In this document: piece after piece, positions 19,425 to 24,714 of the stretch
How positions within the stretch are numbered: the first letter of the stretch is position 1
Layout: every line of letters begins with the position of its first letter
The notes under the pieces: generated by a model
What the model was told of the DNA's origin: nothing
What the model saw: only the letters and a program-made list of their open reading frames with translations
The model's database searches: none
From: JBFWNZ01 sp050250795
GTDB lineage: Bacteria > Pseudomonadota > Alphaproteobacteria > UBA8366
Reading direction: 5' to 3'
Length of the DNA: 24,714 bases
NCBI GenBank assembly: GCA_050250795.1
Contig: JBFWNZ010000012.1
Location: 1 to 24,714, forward strand
Position numbers and translations under genes: made by a program

Positions 19425-20474
19425 ATGGTGGAGTACGCGGAGAACCGCGAAGAGGCTGAAGCATTTGCCCGCACAGCTCTCGGGATGATGGCGAAGCACG
19501 ACGTTCCGCCAACGCCGAGAAATTTCATGATCTGGTACACCTATGCCAGCGGGGCCAATCCGGATCTCAAGGCGGCGATCGATACCTTGGTCGCAAAGCG
19601 CGGGGCGTTCGACGCCGGCCAGAGCGAGACGCTGTATGAGCGCTATTTCGGATTCGCGGAAGAGAGCGAAGCCGTCGAGGCGGCCGGGAACGATATCCAG
19701 CAGTCGATTCGCGAAGTCATGGACATGCTGCACTCGGCAACGGACGGGGCGCAGAACTATGGCCAGAATCTGGAGCGCAACGTCCGGGCGCTGAACGAGA
19801 ACAGTTCGATGCAGGACCTGCAGCGGGTTGTTGCGTCGGTGGTGGCGGAAACCAGGGGAATGGTTGCGCAGAACCGGCGTCTCGAATCGGAACTCAAGAA
19901 ATCCTCGACGGAACTGGAGGGGCTCCGGCAGCGGCTGGAGGATGTCCGCAAGGAGTCCATGACGGACGGCCTGACCGGCATCGCGAACCGCAAGCATTTC
20001 GACCTGACGCTCCGCAAGGTGGCGACCGCTGCGGACGCAGGCGGATCGCTGTGCCTCATCTTGACGGATATCGACCATTTCAAGCGGTTCAACGACACCT
20101 ACGGGCATCAGACCGGCGACATCGTTCTCAAGTTGGTTGCGAAGACCCTGACCCAGAACATCAAGGGTCGGGACACCGCAGCGCGGTATGGCGGGGAGGA
20201 GTTCGCGGTCATCCTGCCGGATACCGAACTCGCCGATGCCAGGGTCGTCGCGGAACAGATCCGGCAGTCCGTAGCCTCGAAGAGGCTGCGCAAGAAGCAG
20301 ACCGGCGAGGATCTGGGGAACATCACCCTGTCCTTGGGGGTGGCGAAATACCGTCCTGGCGAATCGCTGACCCAACTCATCCAGCGCGCCGACGAAGGGC
20401 TGTATTTCGGCAAGGCGCATGGCCGCAATCAGGTCGTTCTGGAAACCCAGCTTGCCGATCACGCGGCGGAATGA
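19425..20474 (+). CDS. GGDEF-domain diguanylate cyclase, soluble
   Basis: A 349-residue cytosolic enzyme that would make cyclic di-GMP from two GTP. Residues 1-125 form a helical N-terminal region (MMAKHDVPPTPRNFMIWYTYASG, then YERYFGFAEESEAVEAAG) of unknown sensory role. Residues 125-178 are a likely coiled coil (RRLESELKKSSTELEGLRQRLEDVRKE) that should dimerise the catalytic domain. The GGDEF domain (180-345) starts with the typical TDGLTGIANRKHFD and has metal ligand D215 (LTDIDHFKRFND) and an intact GGEEF at 256-260. The inhibitory site has KGRD (247-250) instead of RxxD. No EAL domain is present. The start is ATG 19425 just after AGGGGG; GTG 19428 is an alternative with better spacing. 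Confidence 0.95.
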   Translation: MVEYAENREEAEAFARTALGMMAKHDVPPTPRNFMIWYTYASGANPDLKAAIDTLVAKRGAFDAGQSETLYERYFGFAEESEAVEAAGNDIQQSIREVMDMLHSATDGAQNYGQNLERNVRALNENSSMQDLQRVVASVVAETRGMVAQNRRLESELKKSSTELEGLRQRLEDVRKESMTDGLTGIANRKHFDLTLRKVATAADAGGSLCLILTDIDHFKRFNDTYGHQTGDIVLKLVAKTLTQNIKGRDTAARYGGEEFAVILPDTELADARVVAEQIRQSVASKRLRKKQTGEDLGNITLSLGVAKYRPGESLTQLIQRADEGLYFGKAHGRNQVVLETQLADHAAE

Positions 20475-20534
20475 TCCCGGGTTCCGGCTGATCGTTGGCC
20501 GTGGACCGGCCGCCGCGCGCGCATCGAGCCGGTG

Positions 20535-22340
20535 ATGGCCAGGCCCGCCACGCAGACCGACAGGCCGATCCGTCGCGATGCGGTCGATCGGATGCTGCGT
20601 CTGCTCGGCCGGGCGGTCCGGCGCCATCGGATCGTATTATTCTGTCTCGCCGTCATCATCGGGCTGCTGGCCGGCGTCGCATCCATCGGGTTCCGCGAGG
20701 GCATCCGGATGACCCAGGCTACGGCGTTCGGTTTCGTCGGCCAGCCGTCAGGCGCCGATTGGCCGTCCCTGGCGTGGTGGCAGGTTTTGACGATCACAAC
20801 GCTGGGCGGGCTGATCGTCGGACTGTTCGTGCGCTACGTCATGCCAAGCCGGCGCCCTCTGGGCGTCGCCGATGTCATCGAGGCCTCGGCGCTCAAGGAC
20901 GGTCGGATGCGGTTTCGCGCGGGGCTGGCGGCGGCGGCGGCCAGTGCGGTTTCCCTGGGGATAGGCGGTTCCGTCGGGCGCGAAGGGCCGGTGGTGCATC
21001 TGGGCGCGACGCTCGGCGCGGTCATCGGGCGGCATCTGCGCCTCGGCCCCGGCCTGTCGCGGACCTTGCTCGGCTGCGGCGTCGCTTCGGCGGTGGCCGC
21101 CTCCTTCAACGCGCCGATTGCGGGTGTGTTCTTCGCGCTGGAGGTGGTGGTCGGTCACTACGGCCTCAGCGCATTTGCCCCCGTCGTGATCGCATCGGTC
21201 GCGGGTACGGCCGTCAGCCGCGTCTATTTCGGGGATTTTCCCGCCTTCATCATCGCCGAATACGGCCTTGCCTCCTTTTACGAGTTTCCCGCTTTCGGGT
21301 TGCTGGGCATCGCCAGTGCGGCGGCCGCGATCGTCTTCATCCGCTCGGTCGCTGTGGTGGAGCGCGTATCCCGTTCCCTGCCGGGCCCGGTTTGGCTGCG
21401 GCCGATGGCCGGCGGCCTGGGAATCGGTCTTATCGGCCTCGCGTTTCCGGAAGTGCTCGGCGTTGGCTATGAGGCGACCGACCAGGCATTGCAGCAGCAT
21501 TTCGGCTTCTGGCTTCTGGTCGCCCTGGTTGTCGCCAAGACGGCCGCGACGGCTGTAAGTCTGGGAAGCGGTCTCTCCGGCGGCGTTTTCTCGCCGGCGC
21601 TGTTCATCGGCGCGATGCTGGGCGGGGCTTTCGGCACGCTCGCCACATGGGCTGTGCCGGAACTCTCGTCGGGGCACGGAGCCTATGCCATCGTCGGCAT
21701 GGGGGCGGTGGCTGGCGCGGTGCTGGGGGCGCCGATCTCGACGATCCTGATCGTCTTCGAGATGACCGGAGATTACACGCTGACCCTGGGCGTGATGATT
21801 GCGACGACGATCGCCTCGATGCTGACCCAGAGTCTGTTCGGACATTCCTTCTTCACATGGCAGCTTGCCCAGAGGGGGTTGAGTCCCGACACCGCGCGGG
21901 ACATGCGTGCGCTGCGCACGGTGGGGGTCAGGCGGCTGGCGCAGCCGGACGATGCAACCCTTCCGCCGGATGCGTCGCTGCCGGCGGTGCGGGCCATGCT
22001 GCGCCAAGCGTCCCATCGCGAGATATTCCTGGTCGATGGCAACGGCATTCTCTGCGGCGTCATTGCGATTGCCGATCTGGGCGAGGCGGCGTTCGACGCA
22101 TCGAAGGATTCGGAATGTCTCGCCATCGATGTCGCACGCCGCGATCCCCCCGTGCTGTCGCTCGCGGAAGACCTGGTCGATGCGATGGAAGTTCTGGACT
22201 CCGCGACGGACGAACGGGTCGCGGTGGTCGAAGACCGCCGCACGATGCGGATGATGGGAGTGGTGAAGCATCGCGATGTTCTGTCCGCTTATCGCGATGC
22301 CATCGCCGCCTTGCGGCGCGAGGAACGCGGGGAACAGTAG
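20535..22340 (+). CDS. ClC-family chloride transporter/channel with C-terminal CBS pair
   Basis: A 601-residue inner-membrane protein of the voltage-gated chloride channel family, which moves Cl-, often in exchange for protons. About 430 residues of helices carry the ion-pathway motifs: GGSVGREGPVVHLGA, with the gating glutamate E150, and GSGLSGGVFSPALFIGAMLGG. The conserved NAPIAGVFFALEVVVG segment holds E203, but the next residue (V204), which corresponds to the internal proton glutamate E203 of E. coli ClC-ec1, is valine. The last 150 residues form a CBS pair (from about VRRLAQPDDATLPP to MMGVVKHRDVLSAYRD), likely a nucleotide-sensing regulator. ATG 20535 or the adjacent GTG 20532 may be the start. 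It converges on the HtrA-like gene with a 15-bp gap. Confidence 0.93.
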   Translation: MARPATQTDRPIRRDAVDRMLRLLGRAVRRHRIVLFCLAVIIGLLAGVASIGFREGIRMTQATAFGFVGQPSGADWPSLAWWQVLTITTLGGLIVGLFVRYVMPSRRPLGVADVIEASALKDGRMRFRAGLAAAAASAVSLGIGGSVGREGPVVHLGATLGAVIGRHLRLGPGLSRTLLGCGVASAVAASFNAPIAGVFFALEVVVGHYGLSAFAPVVIASVAGTAVSRVYFGDFPAFIIAEYGLASFYEFPAFGLLGIASAAAAIVFIRSVAVVERVSRSLPGPVWLRPMAGGLGIGLIGLAFPEVLGVGYEATDQALQQHFGFWLLVALVVAKTAATAVSLGSGLSGGVFSPALFIGAMLGGAFGTLATWAVPELSSGHGAYAIVGMGAVAGAVLGAPISTILIVFEMTGDYTLTLGVMIATTIASMLTQSLFGHSFFTWQLAQRGLSPDTARDMRALRTVGVRRLAQPDDATLPPDASLPAVRAMLRQASHREIFLVDGNGILCGVIAIADLGEAAFDASKDSECLAIDVARRDPPVLSLAEDLVDAMEVLDSATDERVAVVEDRRTMRMMGVVKHRDVLSAYRDAIAALRREERGEQ

Positions 22341-22355
22341 CGGATTGGACCCGCG

Positions 22356-23381
22356 TCAGTCGCTGCGGCGCGGCCGCAGCCACCCATAGCGGTCGATGCT
22401 GTCGACCGTGACCTGATGCAGATTTCCATCGAGGGAGAGAAGGGTCAGCGGCACCTTCACGCCCGGCTGTCCCAGGGCCCAGAGCTTGCGATAGAAATCC
22501 GCCAGGCCCGTTACCTTCTGGCCGGCCACGGCGAGGACGAGTTCGTCCTCCACGATCCCCGCCTTGGCGGCGGGGCCGTCCTTTGCCAGCCGCTGCACGA
22601 ACAGCCGGCCGCGCATTTCGTCCGTGTACAGGCCCAGCCAGGGGTGGTTCGGGCCGGACCGCCGGCCTTGCAGCATATCGGCCAGGATCGGCTTCACCGC
22701 GTTGATGGGGATGAACAGGTTGCCGGGGCTGTATTGCTCGTCGCTGACGGCGTTCTCGACGATCAGCGACCCCACGCCGATCAACTGCCCCTCGGCGTTC
22801 AGCAGGGCCGCGCCGGCAAAGGTGGGAATGGGCGGAACCGTGAAGATGCCTTGTTCCAGCAGATACTCCCAGTAGCCGGCGAAGGTCCGGCGCGAGACGA
22901 CGCGTACCGGCAGCGTCGCCTGCGCACCGCCATGACTTGCGGACAATGCGACCTGGGCCGGGCGCAGCATGTCGGAATCGCCCATGCGCAGCGGCTTTCC
23001 GGCAAGCGGCGCGATGGCACGCACCAGCCCGAATCCGGTGTTGTGGTCATAGGCGACCAGCTTGGCCGGTACGGTCTTGCCGTCCGAGCCGGTGAGGCGG
23101 ATTTCATCGGATTCGACGACGACATAGCCGATGGTCAGCACATGTCCGTCGGAATCGATCAAGGCGCCATACCCTTCGCGCTCGGTCCCCAGGGTCTGCG
23201 CCGTGCGGGCATCGTCGGCGGTGCGGCTGCTGACCTTCACGATCCCGCTCAGCAGTTCCGTCGCCGTTTGGGTCCAGGACGGCGCCGCCGGAAGCATGGT
23301 CCCCAAGGCCAGCACGACGGCGGCTAACCAAGCGCGCCGCAAGGGCCTTCGAATGGCGTCGGTGCCGATGCGTTGCGTCAT
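22356..23381 (-). CDS. HtrA/DegP-like periplasmic protein with PDZ domain, catalytic triad lost
   Basis: A 341-residue protein with a signal peptide (RRPLRRAWLAAVVLALGTML, cleavage around residues 33-38), an S1C trypsin-like domain (about 45-235) and a PDZ domain (about 245-330, with HPWLGLYTDEMRGRLFVQ, GPAAKAGIVEDELVLAV). It aligns readily with DegP, but all three catalytic positions differ: the His of TNNHVV is Tyr86 (TIGYVV), the Asp of DPRSD is Gly116 (DHNTG), and the Ser of GNSGG is Ala189 (TFAGA). It is therefore very unlikely to be a protease and more likely a periplasmic binding, chaperone or scaffold protein. The start at 23381 gives a clean signal peptide and follows GGGGAG. The coding frame is intact with no sign of decay. 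Confidence 0.88.
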   Translation of the reverse strand: MTQRIGTDAIRRPLRRAWLAAVVLALGTMLPAAPSWTQTATELLSGIVKVSSRTADDARTAQTLGTEREGYGALIDSDGHVLTIGYVVVESDEIRLTGSDGKTVPAKLVAYDHNTGFGLVRAIAPLAGKPLRMGDSDMLRPAQVALSASHGGAQATLPVRVVSRRTFAGYWEYLLEQGIFTVPPIPTFAGAALLNAEGQLIGVGSLIVENAVSDEQYSPGNLFIPINAVKPILADMLQGRRSGPNHPWLGLYTDEMRGRLFVQRLAKDGPAAKAGIVEDELVLAVAGQKVTGLADFYRKLWALGQPGVKVPLTLLSLDGNLHQVTVDSIDRYGWLRPRRSD

Positions 23382-23494
23382 CTGCGCAAGCTCCCCACAT
23401 GCCCGCGGGAATGGTAACGCCTTTCGGCCGGCGGGGCATATGCGTACACCGGAAATTGATGGCGCGGGTGCGAACGGGACTGGCCGAGAGCCCA

Positions 23495-23503
23495 TGATAT
23501 AAT
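23495..23503 (+). promoter_or_regulatory. Extended -10 promoter (TGATATAAT) of the uvrD/pcrA-like gene, probably leaderless
   Basis: TGATATAAT combines a perfect TATAAT (23498-23503) with the extended-minus-ten TG at 23495-23496. The distance from the -10 to the ATG at 23510 is 6 bp, so transcription should begin at or next to the A of the start codon. No -35 match is seen (cgggac at the 17-bp position), as is common with extended -10 promoters, and no ribosome site lies before the ATG. Confidence 0.65.
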
Positions 23504-23509
23504 TGCCGG

Positions 23510-24714
23510 ATGCCCGATCCTTTCGACGACGATCCGCTGAATGCCTTGGAACCGCAGGCGTTTACCCCCGCACCGGGCGGCGCTGCCGCGCGCGCCATGG
23601 CCGCGATTCGGCCCAGCCCGTATCTGGACTCTCTGAACGAGTCCCAGCGTATGGCGGTCGAAGCCCTGGACGGGCCGGTACTTGTGCTGGCGGGGGCGGG
23701 AACCGGCAAGACCCGCGTGCTGACCACGCGCCTCGCGCATCTGCTGCATTCGGGGCGCGCGCGCTCGTATCAGGTGCTGGCCGTGACCTTCACCAACAAG
23801 GCGGCCCGCGAGATGCGCGACCGGGTGGCCGATCTGGTCGGCGGTGCGACCGACGGGCTGTGGCTGGGCACATTCCATGCGCTGTCCGCCCGGATCCTGC
23901 GCCGGCATGCCGAACTGATCGGCCTCAAATCCAACTTCACCATCCTGGATACCGACGACCAGATTCGCCTGCTCAAGCAGGTGATGGAGGTCGAAGGGAT
24001 CGACCAGCAGCGCTGGCCGGCCCGCATGCTGATCGGCACGATCCAGCGCTGGAAGGACAAGGGGCTGACGCCGGACAAGGTCACGCCGGCGGAAGCGGGC
24101 GACTTCGTGAACGGCCGGGCGGTCGCGCTTTATCGGGATTATCAGGCGCGTCTCGCGACGCTCAACGCGGCGGATTTCGGCGACCTGCTTCTTCACTGCC
24201 TGACGCTGTTCACGTCGAATCCCGATGTGCTGAAGCAGTACCAGTCGCTGTTCCGCTACATCCTGGTCGATGAGTATCAGGACACCAACATCGCGCAATA
24301 TCTCTGGCTGCGTCTGCTGGCGCAGGCGCACCGCAACATCTGCTGCGTTGGCGACGACGACCAGTCGATCTATGGCTGGCGCGGTGCCGAGATCGGCAAC
24401 ATCCTGAAATTCGAGAAGGATTTTCCCGGCGCCCACGTGATCCGGCTGGAGCGTAATTACCGCTCGACGCCGAATATCCTCGGTGCGGCCTCGGGGCTGA
24501 TCGCCCACAATCAGGGCCGTCTGGGCAAGACCTTGTGGACCGATGCGCCAAAGGGCGATCCGGTCCGCGTGCGCGGCGTCTGGGACGGCGAGGAGGAAGC
24601 GCGCGTCATCGGCGAGGAGATCGAGGCCCTGCATCGCAAGGGGCATCGGCTGAACGAGATCGCGATCCTGGTCCGTGCCGGGTTCCAGACCCGCGAATTC
24701 GAAGAACGCTTTCT
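23510..24714 (+). CDS. uvrD: UvrD/PcrA-like superfamily 1 DNA helicase, 5' part (runs off the window)
   Basis: The first 401 residues of an ATP-dependent 3'-5' DNA helicase of the UvrD/PcrA/Rep family, acting in nucleotide excision and mismatch repair and in clearing replication obstacles. Visible helicase motifs are Q motif LNESQRMAVE (42-51), Walker A LAGAGTGKT (60-68), VTFTNKAAREMRDRV (motif Ia), GTFHALSARILR, Walker B ILVDEYQDTN with D254 and E255, GDDDQSIYGWRGAE (motif III) and RLERNYRSTPNIL (motif IV). A polar N-terminal extension of about 40 residues precedes the helicase core. The frame is open to the last base, so the C-terminal motifs V and VI lie outside. The start at 23510 has no ribosome site but sits directly after a strong -10. 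Whether it is UvrD or PcrA cannot be decided from this part. Confidence 0.93.
   Translation, partial: MPDPFDDDPLNALEPQAFTPAPGGAAARAMAAIRPSPYLDSLNESQRMAVEALDGPVLVLAGAGTGKTRVLTTRLAHLLHSGRARSYQVLAVTFTNKAAREMRDRVADLVGGATDGLWLGTFHALSARILRRHAELIGLKSNFTILDTDDQIRLLKQVMEVEGIDQQRWPARMLIGTIQRWKDKGLTPDKVTPAEAGDFVNGRAVALYRDYQARLATLNAADFGDLLLHCLTLFTSNPDVLKQYQSLFRYILVDEYQDTNIAQYLWLRLLAQAHRNICCVGDDDQSIYGWRGAEIGNILKFEKDFPGAHVIRLERNYRSTPNILGAASGLIAHNQGRLGKTLWTDAPKGDPVRVRGVWDGEEEARVIGEEIEALHRKGHRLNEIAILVRAGFQTREFEERF

Overview
The window is a gene-dense, GC-rich stretch of a bacterial chromosome. The protein families point to a free-living alphaproteobacterium, probably of the Rhodospirillales/Acetobacterales type. 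The pointers are a SahR-type ArsR/methyltransferase regulator ahead of metF-metH, an mlaA-mlaC pair, an HtrA-like protein of alphaproteobacterial style and an HpnR-like methylase. I assign lineage by inference only, because no rRNA or other marker gene is present. I found no tRNA, rRNA, insertion sequence, prophage or CRISPR array. Sixteen genes appear complete, and a seventeenth (uvrD/pcrA-like) runs off the right edge.

Left part (1-5910): a two-gene minus-strand operon encodes a DUF4212 small subunit and a sodium:solute symporter of the VC_2705/ActP-like type. Divergent from it is a tight plus-strand trio: an unrecognised 215-residue protein, a membrane-anchored PAS-like plus DEDDh 3'-5' exonuclease, and a CBS-DUF294 nucleotidyltransferase-like protein. 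Symporter, DUF4212, DUF294 and exonuclease genes are known to cluster, but their joint mechanism is not understood. This is the best candidate for an undescribed system here: a possible nucleotide-making and nucleotide-degrading pair beside a transporter.

Centre (5989-15113): ettA (TTG start) converges on an mlaA-mlaC operon for outer-membrane lipid asymmetry. Next comes a methionine/SAM-cycle operon, sahR-metF-metH, preceded by a perfect 18-bp palindrome that is the likely SahR operator. metF overlaps sahR by ATGA. MetH is full length with every cofactor motif in place.

Right part (15120-24714): a minus-strand operon of a BASS-type transporter, an aldo/keto reductase and a B12-binding radical-SAM enzyme resembling the hopanoid C-3 methylase HpnR converges on metH. 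A hot-dog thioesterase gene is divergent from it. Then follow a soluble GGDEF diguanylate cyclase, a ClC-type chloride transporter with CBS domains, a convergent periplasmic HtrA-like protein that has lost its whole catalytic triad, and the start of a UvrD/PcrA helicase gene whose promoter suggests a leaderless transcript.

The genes form separate modules rather than one pathway. One functional link is plausible: radical-SAM methylation produces S-adenosylhomocysteine, the signal that releases SahR and switches on metF-metH.
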